Origin: Saccoglossus kowalevskii
Lineage: Eukaryota; Hemichordata; Enteropneusta; Harrimaniidae
Direction: 5' to 3'
Length of the DNA stretch: 39,420 bases
Assembly: GCF_000003605.2 (NCBI RefSeq)
Contig: NW_003149766.1
Location: forward strand, 433,646-473,065
Numbering within the stretch: position 1 is the first letter of the stretch; each line of letters starts with the position of its first letter. Below the pieces are notes generated by a model. The model was not told the origin of the DNA and did no database searches. It was given only the letters and a program-made list of their open reading frames with translations. Below, piece by piece: positions 13,001 to 25,000 of the stretch. The position numbers were made by a program, and so were the translations under genes.

Positions 13001-16000
13001 ATTGTTGGTTACACGCCTCAAATTCAGTTTGAGGTTTCACCCCAACATTGGTGATGCACAGATCATCTAGTACAACACCTTGTACTTGGTTATCGAAACA
13101 TGCAACAGATCTGGATCGTGATCCCCCACCACAAGAAACACTGCACTATAAAATTGAAAAACATGGATCACATTCAATGAACAAGTTATTGTGAAGAACA
13201 TAAATAAGTATTTGGTTGCATTTTACTTGGACAAAAAAAAGAAAAGAAACAAGCAATGAATGGCACAGTCCCAGTTAGATATCAAACTTAAGATGTTTAT
13301 GTTCTAACTATATTACTATAAACTAACTATGTCAGAAGTATGGATCTAGAAGCTGATGCTTGATTATGATTTTTTTTTAACATGTTTGACATTCAGTCAT
13401 AGTGTATTTGATCGTCCAATGAATACTTGTCCATATTAAAAAAAAAAACGAAATGGCCATTGGTTGGCCATTTTAAATCCATAAGTCCCTGTTTTCAGAC
13501 TGTCGACTCCCTGTGCTGAGGGAATTGAAGGCATAGAAAGCAAAAATGTACGATCAGCCTTTTGAATAAACCTGTTGGCTAATATGGTTGAGCTCTTTGA
13601 AATGCACAATGTGAAAGCAATCTGATATACTTTAGTTAAAATTATAATAGTAACGAAACACAAAATATCAGAAATAGCTACATTTTATTGTGGTTTGCAG
13701 ATCTCAAACACAATATGTGAAGCACATCTGTCATCGACAAAATTCAGAACTCAACACAGTCAGAGGGGTCAGGCCAATTGATTTGCTCAAATACGTTTAA
13801 AAATAAGAGTATAAGCAATAATAGAATGTGCTCATCACTTGGGACAGACTAAACGTAACTGACTTAATCTTGTTAACCTCATTAGTTTTGAAATGTCACC
13901 ACTAACCACTTTTGAATTCACCGATAACAAATAACACCAATACTCAGTCAGGAATTATTTTAGTTACAAACAAAATCTACTGAACCAGTACATACGAACT
14001 ACTGACTATTCACTCACCTCTCCAAAACCTCCAATGATCCATGCGTACCTTGAAGTAGTTGGGCATGCAGGTAAGTTTGTACATAACTGTACATCACTGG
14101 GCTTAGAAGCAGCATCACAAAGACTGTCGCTAAGTACTTGCCCAGAAATGCCATCTTTACAAGTGACAGTGCGAGTCTGAATAACGTTAGTACCACATGT
14201 CGCTGAACAACTACCAAAGGCACTGGCCTCCCACAGATAACTGCAATAAAACGAACAAAGTTACATTATGCAAATTGTTATTCATAGCAACCTGACAGAA
14301 GTGCTCCCACTTTGGCAAAAAAAATGTAGATCAGTAGAAGAATGAATATAGAGAAAATTTTGCCTGATATAATTCATCAGACTGATAAACAGAATAATTT
14401 TCATAATGATCACATTCTAAAACAAGCAGCCTGTCGGCTGAGATAGCTCCGCTGTTAGCAATGCACATTTCAAATAAAGAACTGAAGATATCGTTAGAAA
14501 ATGAACAATATGTATAGTATTAAAGCAATCAGACTTACAGTTTTTAACAAGAAGTCAAAATATCACTTTCTACCAAAAATGACCAAAATATTCACCAAAA
14601 TTAGAGAATTGAAGATATCATCACGAAATGAACAAATCTGAGAGAGGTCCACATGTAGTACCTATATATGTAATATCAAAGCAATCGGACTTGTGGTTTT
14701 TAACAAGAAGTCGAAAATATCACTTTTTACCAAAAATGACAAAAATATTCACCAAAATTAGAGAATTAAAGATATCATTACAAAATGAACAAATCTGAGA
14801 GAGGTCTACCCAAGGTACATATACACCAAGTATCAAAGCATTCAGGCTTGTAGTTTTCAAGAAGAAGTTGAAAAAGTAAAACATTGACACGGACGACGGC
14901 GTCGGACAATCACTCATATGATAAGCTCCGCTCGACAAAGTCGACAGCGGAGCTAAAAAAGCAGTGGAAAAATTGAGAAATATTCAGAAATACTATTAAA
15001 ATAATACACATGAAATATTTTTTGCCAGAGAAAAGTTTCACAAACATTAAAAACATTTCAAGGTGCATTAGACATTGTTAAAAATCCTGAGAATGCATCC
15101 CACTGCCCTAAGCTAGGAGAGTCAAAAGTCGTATCAACAATACAACAAAATTGATAGCTGTGAAATGGTTGTCAGTTGCGCAATACCGAACTACAATGCT
15201 GTCCATAGAAAACTAATTGGAAATTATAAATGTATGTTTGAAATTCATAACTTTGGGAATGAATTTAGAAGTAGCAAAAGCACACTGACTATCGGTTTTT
15301 GTCCCAGGACTACCATTTTCCAAAACAGAAGCCCAACTAGACTGAAAATTTACAAAGAAATGATCCTTTCTTATCTACGTTGATATAACAAACTGTGTCC
15401 CTGTCAAACACTAACAGTGTTCTCCCCAGACTCCATGCCAAACATCGCGGGTAATTTGCATAACACCACATTAATTTCTCCATTAGTTTCTCCAACAAAC
15501 GTTGTGATACAGTATTTACAACAAAGAAGAGATATTTTTATAGCTCATATATTTTATATCATTTTTACATCACTTCATTGTATTTTTTGTGTGCATCAAG
15601 TCAAATAAAGTTTGAAATAGAACAGCAAAAAATGTATTGTTATGAATATATTGTTATCCATGGAGGTAACTGGTTCATCATTATTTTGTGTACAACAAGT
15701 TCAGTCAGTTTTAATGCCCATGTCACGTTTTTTTGGTTAAATTTGTAAAGTCTGTCAGATTGTGGGTTATCAAAATATGACTTAGAAATTAATAAATCAA
15801 TAATGACATTTTTTTTTCTACAACAGCATTTTAAAACTCGTGTCAACGATTTTTCATTGATTTATCTATACCTTACGTGTAACGCTATGATCACCATGGG
15901 TATTCTCCGCTGCTGTTGCGATCATTGGTCCCTGACTTTTTGGTTTAAAAATACACAAATTTAGAATGTTTTGTTAATTAAAACGATTCATTGACGATTA

Positions 16001-19000
16001 TCTTAGAAATTGCATCAAAATCGGCAACGAGATGTTTTTTTAACATCGCAGAAAAACATGCACTCTGTGCCGCCATCTTTGTTACCTCGATCAGAATCCC
16101 CCTTGTAACCCAGCATGCACTGGTCGCAATGTCACACCATGCATTACGTCGCTTCAGTGGCGTTCCTCGGTAATGAGGCACTCTATGAATGAGGTATTTC
16201 TAGAGGTCAGGGTTTTTTTTTTTTTCGGCCCTCTCGTCTGCAGTTGAATAATTTTTGCTTTGATTTATTTACATTTTTTTCCCAATGCGACTTATTTTCA
16301 CTTGTTTTTTTTTAATTCTTGGTGATTAGTGTCATCGGCGATGGAGTAGTAAAAAACGCAATCAACCGCAGTGCAGCAAATCGGGATAGATCTTCCCAAC
16401 GTAATGGGCAAATTATTACTTTGCAGGCCGCGATCCCTTTGAAAGACATCTTGTAGACTTTATCACTGTTTTTGTAAGGCTAACAAAGGCAGGATTACCT
16501 TTCAATCAATCCATGTTATTGTTTTAAAGATGTGCAAGACGAGGCTGACACTTGTAAACACTACAACGACTTGAGCCTCACGGACAGGATTTCAAGAATC
16601 GCGGTGCTTGAAAGGCCGGGGGGGGGGGGGGACACTGATTAATTGAGCAATGTCAATTTTGTGCCGGACTACAAGAACCAATACAACGACGTGACAGTTA
16701 TTCAAAACAAAGCCCAGTAGGATATCCTCTGCCCTATAGTTGTAATTGTACATACCAGGTAGTGCAGGGAGTAGTATCGCTTGGTTTGCTAGAAGAATCA
16801 CAAAGAACTTCCACATCAGTTGGTACATTCAACACGCTGTCATAGCAAGAAACAATACGCGTGTGCACACTGTTTACTCCACAGTTCGGAGTACACGATG
16901 AACTAAAGTCACTTGCAAGCCATTGGTATCTGTAAAATATAGCACATCAATGACATAATTAATATGCGATTTTGGTTTCAAATACCCAAAAAAACTTCTA
17001 TATTCATCATGTAATGAGGTGTTCATTTGTTTGCAAGAGATTTTTCCATGCAAAAATACAGAATGCGCTTGAATTGTTTTTAGTTATTGGCTTAATGTTA
17101 CCCCAACAGATCATTTGGCCATGAAGGTTTTGTATTCTTTTTTTTTTTTTAGGAATCTGAAAAAACAGTTTCTCAACATCTCTTTCTCATAGATTCAAGT
17201 TGTATTCAAGATGACAGCCCCTCATATACATGTAGCAAATATTGGTAAATTAGTCATATTTTATTACACTTGTATTACACTGTACAACTGACTGTGCATT
17301 TTGTGGCCATGTTCCAGTTTAGCCATAAAAAGACACTGGATCGGCATGCAAAAAGTAGGCATGGAATGGAAATACTATTTTTTATTATTTAGCCTAATAT
17401 AGAAAATATAGTGCCAATATGAGCCAATGACATACCTTTCAGTTGTTGGTGAGGCTACAGTACAGGATCCTGTTGTACAACAACACCGCTGAGATACAGG
17501 TAGCTCCTCTCCTCCTGCAATGCAATCACTAATTTCCAGTGCAACAAATGAACCATCATTGTGAAGTTCCCCACACTGGACCAGCCTACTTTGGATGCAT
17601 GGGTTTTGTTCAGCATTGGGATTACACGTTTCCCATTCAGATTCGTAAAATCTGTAAATAAACAAGATATTACCAGGTTACCAATTAAATATACATTGCT
17701 AATCGTAGCTTCATTTTCAATTTGGCTACAACATATTTTGTTACTTTCACCAATAATTAATAAAATCAAACCGATTTATTCCGACAGAACAGTAAACATC
17801 AGAAAAATGCATTTTTATATTACTTTATTAGGGGCATGTTTCAATGCATTACACAAATTTGATATCAGGATGTTTCATAATGTTGCATTTTCTTCACTGG
17901 TAGCTAAATATTTTTTAATAACTGGCCATTAAAGAAAACCATACAGTCTCCATAAATAAATAGTTGTTTTCAAAAGATAAACTGAGCATTTGAAGAATAA
18001 TTTAACATTGTTTACAGCTCATTGTCGAAACGAAGCTTACCCATTCACGATAGTCACAATAAACATCATACTATTTAATAAAAACTTAAATGGACTACTA
18101 TGAAATACTTTTCGCTGGAATTAATTTTCACTGAAAAGACTTTTTGGGTGTTTTGTATGGAATTTATTTTCACTGATTTTTGATAAGTTGAATGTGAAAT
18201 ATAGGGAAAAAAGTATATTTGCTGGATTTTATTTTCACTGAATCATTCCTTCAGCGAAAATAGCGAAAACTAATTCCAAGCGAAAATAAAGTATTTTACA
18301 GTATTTAAGATGTCAGAAAATATATAAAAAACTTTAAAAACTGCCAAAAAATTGTTTAATGGCCCAGGACAAATTTATGGCAGAATCCAGTATTATACAT
18401 CTTTCCTTCCAAGGATACATCATCCGAATGCCGAAATCCAAAATGTTCAGATCAGAAACAGTGAACTTCTTTGTGCAGAGTTCACTCAAACCCTGGTGGC
18501 AGCCATGTTTGTATTATTAGAGGACGCTTACTCACGTAATCATTCCATATTTGGAATTCACATTTCCTAATATGGTAGGATGAAAATACCTCGTAAAATA
18601 CCGCAAAATCATTGCACGCTGTTAACTTATGGGTTACGGTGACAGATGTATAATAATATTAATTATACTTAAAAAACAATTTATTATCCTAACAATTAAA
18701 TGATAACATGAATGTTATAAATACTTACGTGGCAGGGCAGGCTTGTTCACCACAGTCTCGTGTACTGTATAAATTCATACACCATCCCCTGATGCACGCC
18801 TGTAATGAGACCATACAAATGACTGGACTATTAAAAAACGTATATTCTATTTTGCGATTTTGTCTCCGATTAATTTACAACTTACCCGATGAATTCCACA
18901 AGAAGTGCCATCTAATGGTGGTATGTGATTGGATACCATGTTGAATGTTGCATAGTCACAATATAGTTCTTCACAGATATCCTAAACAATTAAACATAAT

Positions 19001-22000
19001 AGACATTAAACTCAGATGTACGATGTGCATGTACATTGTACAAGTACGAGTAAATTGTATATGCAAATTGTTATATGGTTAAAACAAATATTTTTACTGC
19101 TNNNNNNNNNNNNNNNNNNNNNNNNNNNNNNNNNNNNNNNNNNNNNNNNNNNNNNNNNNNNNNNNNNNNNNNNNNNNNNNNNNNNNNNNNNNNNNNNNNN
19201 NNNNNNNNNNNNNNNNNNNNNNNNNNNNNNNNNNNNNNNNNNNNNNNNNNNNNNNNNNNNNNNNNNNNNNNNNNNNNNNNNNNNNNNNNNNNNNNNNNNN
19301 NNNNNNNNNNNNNNGATGTTTACTACTAATAACGATATTGAACTTAATATTGTTTTCAGATTGAAAATATGTTTGCATAGACCCGTTCACACAAGGGAGG
19401 AAACAGTGGATAGCTGGAACCAGGAAGGTTTACGTGTTAGTTCTACGGTTTTAAAACAATACCAAAAAAATTTAGAAAGTGCATATTGCAGAATAACAGG
19501 AAGTAGAGCAGAAATTCTCATCATCTGTTAATTTGTTCTCAAGAACAATATCTCTAGATGTGCTCGTGTTGATTGTCATGTCGGAATGGCATACTAAATT
19601 AATAGTTATGATAAAATATAATTAATAGTAAATCTTTTGAGTGTTCATGCACGTTGTTTTTAGCTTTTGCTAAGGAGCTGTTCGTGGACGATTCTATAGA
19701 ATAACTTTGTTTAGATAGTCCTTTAATGGAGATTTAATGGAGAAAATATACCGTGTAGGTTTATTGTCACTGAAGTGACCAAAAGTTCTGATTTAGGACC
19801 ATTAAAGGTTCAAATAAAATGTTCGTGTTTTGATTGGCCAATTTGAGATTATACAAGTGGTTGTTTGGGTGCATGACCTCTGGTAATGTACTAGTAGCTT
19901 TGTAGGTACTTTTCACTGCGGTCAACTCAGGGTCAACACTACTTCTGAATGATGTTTTGAAAGTTTACCTTTGAATTTTTGACGGGTTCTGCAACTGTGG
20001 CACCGGCATCGTGCCAAATTGCACTGCACTGATAATCCGCATCGTAATAATGTCCAGGAAGTGGCACTCGACTCAAGAAATACCCTGGTGTTGACGGCGG
20101 GACGTTGTCCAAACAACTTGCTCCGGGTGACCTAGGAATAAATTGTTACTACTTGTAGTACCTTCTGTCACTGACATGACGTTGTCGTAATATAACTGAT
20201 TAAGCACGTCAATATTCTCAAAATCGAAATAAATTACAAAACTTGTCAATATGTTGAGAATGTGCCGCCGAATCTCGTTCCGAGTGCAAAGACTGCAGCA
20301 CGTGTTTGACATCGCGGCAAACTACAACCGTTTTACGGCAACTGATCTGCTTCCGTGACGTAGGCTACTAATGAATATTCATACATTTTCAGCTAGGTAG
20401 TTCCCAGAGCTTTGAGCCGAATATGAAAAAACTTCACACAAATTATACTTCGGCGTCGAGAATGTCATCTTAAGGAGAAGTACTATAGACAGCCTTTATC
20501 TCAGACAGTTTTTTTTTTTTTTTTTAACGGGGACAACTTTTATCGAGTATTTTTTCATTCAATGTCGTTCAATATATATATTTGTTTATATTTATTTATT
20601 ACCACTTAGTCACTCCCCGGAGAGAGTGGCAATGATTACAGATAATAGTAAAAGTAAACAGTATTAATACTGTAAAGAGCATATTTCGTGACTACTCACT
20701 CAAGCCAGTTAAAAATGTCGTTTCTGCTGCATCTTGACCACTGGAAAGCCCTCTTTCCACCAGAGTTAGTAGGAGACATGATATAGCCATCATTCGCACA
20801 ACGAGATAGTTCGCCATCATGATAGATTCCCAAACTTAAAAAGGTAAAAACAAACGCAAAGTTATTCAAGAAACTAGTAATCTGCAGCGATCAACAAAAT
20901 TCTGGACGGCATCAAGTTGCCAAGGGAATAAACATACATCGACTGTGAGGGCGCTCAACTAAGTTCATCACGCACCTGGCCTAATGGGGATTACTTGTAA
21001 ACTTGGCATTATGTGAAGCAAATGTCTGAATGTATTCGTTTATTGTGTGTCGCCTTCTTCAACGGTTTGGGCAGACCTAATGACTTTTCATTCAGATTCT
21101 CCATCAGATTACCGGAAAAAATAAAGGTCATTTAAAATAATTATTGAACCGTTGTGATAACCGTGACCATTATTTACAATAAGCAAAACGTGGATTCCGC
21201 TATATCTTTACATACGTGTGCGCTATTTCATGTGCCAGTGTGAACACCAGACCACTTGGACCATGATCCTCTGCGATGACACATCGTTTGTCTGGATTGC
21301 AAGCTGAACCAATGCCCATCGCGTTACCAGTGACGTCATATTGATTTCCAAACCCCATATTTCGTCTGTGATGAAAAAATTACAACAATGCAGTGATTAA
21401 ATTTGATGTATACACAAGGGTGGAAATGACGGGACGAGTTTGTTCATTCATTCTTCAGATTTCCATATATATTTAATTCAGGGATTACAATTTTTCTATA
21501 AAATTATAAACAGTGATTGAAAATCAGCCACAGTCGCTGACAAATAAAACAATGGTATATACCCTGTTATAAGGATGGAGATGTCAGTATCGAGTCTACG
21601 TTGCCATTCCCATGCACAGAATCGTTGTAAACTTGTCTGGACGTTTTCCAAGTGAAGGTCTTCCTGGGCCTCTTCCAGTATCCGAATGCGTTTAACATTG
21701 AGTTTCAAATCCACGCCTAAAGTAGAGTCTTTAAACAAGGCATACACCTATGTAACATTCGAAGAGAAACTATACATCAGTGTTACTTAAGTAGGATTAA
21801 AACAATATCAAAGATTTGGGAAATGACTTTTTAGAAATTGCGTATTTAACAATGAGATGAGGCAAGGGAGGGTAGCTGATACAGGTTACAGGAAATAAAA
21901 GGGAAAATTCCATTTACACATAAAGCAAATTCCTAATTACATTTTACATTTTTATAAATATACTTGATAATTTGTGTTTAAGAATCAACATTGGAAATTG

Positions 22001-25000
22001 CGTACGAATTACGACATTTAATGTTGAAAATGCTTCATACGCTTACAAAAAATAAGATCTTTGTACAAATTACGGACGAATAAAATAGCTGATTACATTT
22101 CACACCTTGTCCATGTCTACGATTTTACGTTTTTTATTTTTATTTATACGAAAATAAAAACAATTGATTACAGCTTACAAAAATTCCCCTTGTCGACTTC
22201 CTAACATTGGCTAGAGCAGGTAATGGTTAATGTTTCGTCCTCACTTCTTTGTTTTATGCGGATGAAACCCATCCACTGATTGTGGTATAATGATAAAATC
22301 AGTTGGCATGGCAAATCAGTACTGGAGCACTGTGAAGCCTGTAAAAGTCGTGGTGTCTAATCACCAAATCAAACATAAGGTCAACAACAAGGTCTCTTTA
22401 CTTCAGATTTTTCTAAATAAGATTCTGTTGGACGAGATTCCTCGTGAACTGTACACAGTCAAAGGCTTTTATGATGTTACATGGGTCAATGGCAGGTTTT
22501 CCAGGCTATACAAAATAAGAATGCAGTTTCAAGGGGGCTCTATGTTTAACAGCTGTTTGTGAAAATTTGTAAATAGTTCTTGATAGATATTGTATTTCGC
22601 ATCGTCCGTCTGCACGGTGTTGTTCCGTTCGAACATTCCTCCCTCTATAGTGCTTCGCCGGAACATTCACCTTGAAAATTGAAGATGTGTATTTCGGGAA
22701 TAAACTAGTTATGATATTTTTCGGAAATTAAACTTGTAATACGCCGGCATATACCAGTAATCATCAATACGAGATGGTAATTGTAGACTTGTGTGTTTCA
22801 CAGTATTCATTGAACGAATACTTCTATGTTTACAAGAAAAAATACTTTTATTGCATTACAATTTAAAACCTGATGGCAATATCAAACAGTATTTAAATAT
22901 TCTTAAAAATTACTTGCGCACATCATGTTTTTTTTAAATTTACACTCCTAAATAAAAATTGTACGTTAATTTATGTTTTTTTTATACTACTGAATCAATG
23001 TGGAAAGTGTCTATATTGATAATTGAAACACGAATTCACGATGTTGATAATGAAATACAATTTTAAAGAAGAAAATTATCGTCTGCCAACCTGATTGAAC
23101 GTGCTCAGTATATAGTATTCCGTATCTGCGCCATGCTGTCTCCGCAAGATCTCGTCTGCAACGATGACAACTTCGAGGTGTTTTGTTTTTTGGGTCACGG
23201 TGTTCGCATAACGTTTTCCTCTACTATGGTGACCTGTCGTTTCGTCTGCAATTAACAATTCAGTTTGAAATTTAGAATAAATACCAAAAAACGCGTCGAA
23301 ATTCTAATTGAACGAGTCATTCATGGTGAACATATTTTATTGTATACCACAGCACTAAATTGTACTTGAATGGTGTACAAATGGTACAACGTTATTCCTG
23401 TTTCAAACTTAGCCATACAAACGTTCACACCCAATCTGATTAAAATATCTTTATTTTGACTTCATTTTTGTAAATATGTGTCTAATTATTTTATCTAATT
23501 TCTATCTATGTTCTCGTAGTTTAGGTAATCACCAAAGTAAAAAATAACATAATGAAACAATACATATACATAATAAAACAAATTACATGTATAATACGAA
23601 TTGAATAAAATACATGCAGTAAATTACATTAAATTTTAATCAGATTGGTAAAATCAAGTTTTGTTGCCTTCCAGAAAATTAACTTTTGTTTTCTATATTT
23701 TATCAGCAATTTCGATCTAAAGAAAAAAGAATGACAGAAAAATGCGTAGGAGTAGCAATTTAAAATGAAACGTTATGGGAGTCAAAAAGACTGAATTCAT
23801 GACCTCTGAAATTACAGTTTTGAAAATTGGTTAATGGGAAATTAATCCCCCAATACATGTTCATAACAATAAAATTTGATGTAGTCGGAATTGACGTTTT
23901 TACACACGTTACAATTACAAAACAATGTCCCGAAAACCAGACTTATCGAATGACACGTAGTTTTACTCTTCAAATAATACGCCATGTGCCGACATCCTTA
24001 TGAAAATTAACAAACGAAACAAGTGTATCTAAACGCGTCTTACCTTCGACTCCACAAACCAACTGGGAAGCACTCCTTTTGTGCATAACGTGTGCGGGCG
24101 GTTCTCCGTCATCAGCCTCGTACTTCAGCGAGTTCTCGTCATCAGCCTCGTACTTCAGCGAGTTCTCGTCATCAGCCTCGTACTTCAGCGAGTTCTCGTC
24201 ATCTATTGGCTGGACAAAGTAGTGAGCATCTTCAGTGAGCACCAATGCAGACTGCGAAAGATGAGAAATTACACATTTAAATGACTTAGTTAGCTATGTA
24301 TGCATTACGGTCGTTTGCGCATTGAGTGAAAATTCTCCTCAAACCGTACTCATGATGTATATATAGTAATTGACCAGATTGACAAATTGAGAAACAAATT
24401 GTATTTTTGCTTTTCTACCACGCATACCTCCTTGCAAGGAGAACATTTCTGAATAAATTGTCACATTTATTTGTGTTCACGAAGGGTTTGTTTTGTTTCA
24501 GTAGCAAGTTCACTCGTAATCCTGACATGTAGTGTATGAAACTTAAAGCAGGAGGATCATCACCTGCGCACGCGCGAGTATTGAGTCCCAAGCGACGATA
24601 ACACACGCTAAAGACTTAAAGACTCGTGGGTAGACGCTTGTTAGTAAACAACGACACGCTATAGCCATCTGACGCATGCGTGACGACACTTCCGATTTTA
24701 AGGAAGCGGGACACCTATTGTCTCGCTATACCTGGACAAGTTGAAAACGTGGAAGAGGAATTTAAAAACACTATCATGCACATTGTTTATCGATATAACA
24801 GCACAACAAGTAATGGACACATTCGTCATAGAACGACACATAAACTGGGTGTGGTACAGTGATTCAGATGATCAAAATGTCATAATTTTGTTCATTCATA
24901 TCTGTTAAATTTACTGTTTCACATCCAAACTACAGCAAATGAGAAATGTTCTGTGGCGCTAGTAGTTGCTAGTCCTCGGCTGATTGGAAGGACAACGGAT

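Noticed and set aside
14033-14060. Alternative GTACGC donor inside exon 14
   Set aside because: It would leave phase 2, which conflicts with exon 15, and would remove the W motif of unit 4. The GTGAGT at 14017 fits better.
14014-14223. Minus-strand frame beginning MPLVVVQRHVV
   Set aside because: It is an off-frame reading of exon 14; the correct frame gives a TSP1 with six cysteines.
19016-19531. Frames of 84-171 codons on both strands around 19.1-19.4 kb
   Set aside because: Most of their length is the run of N, so they carry no information.
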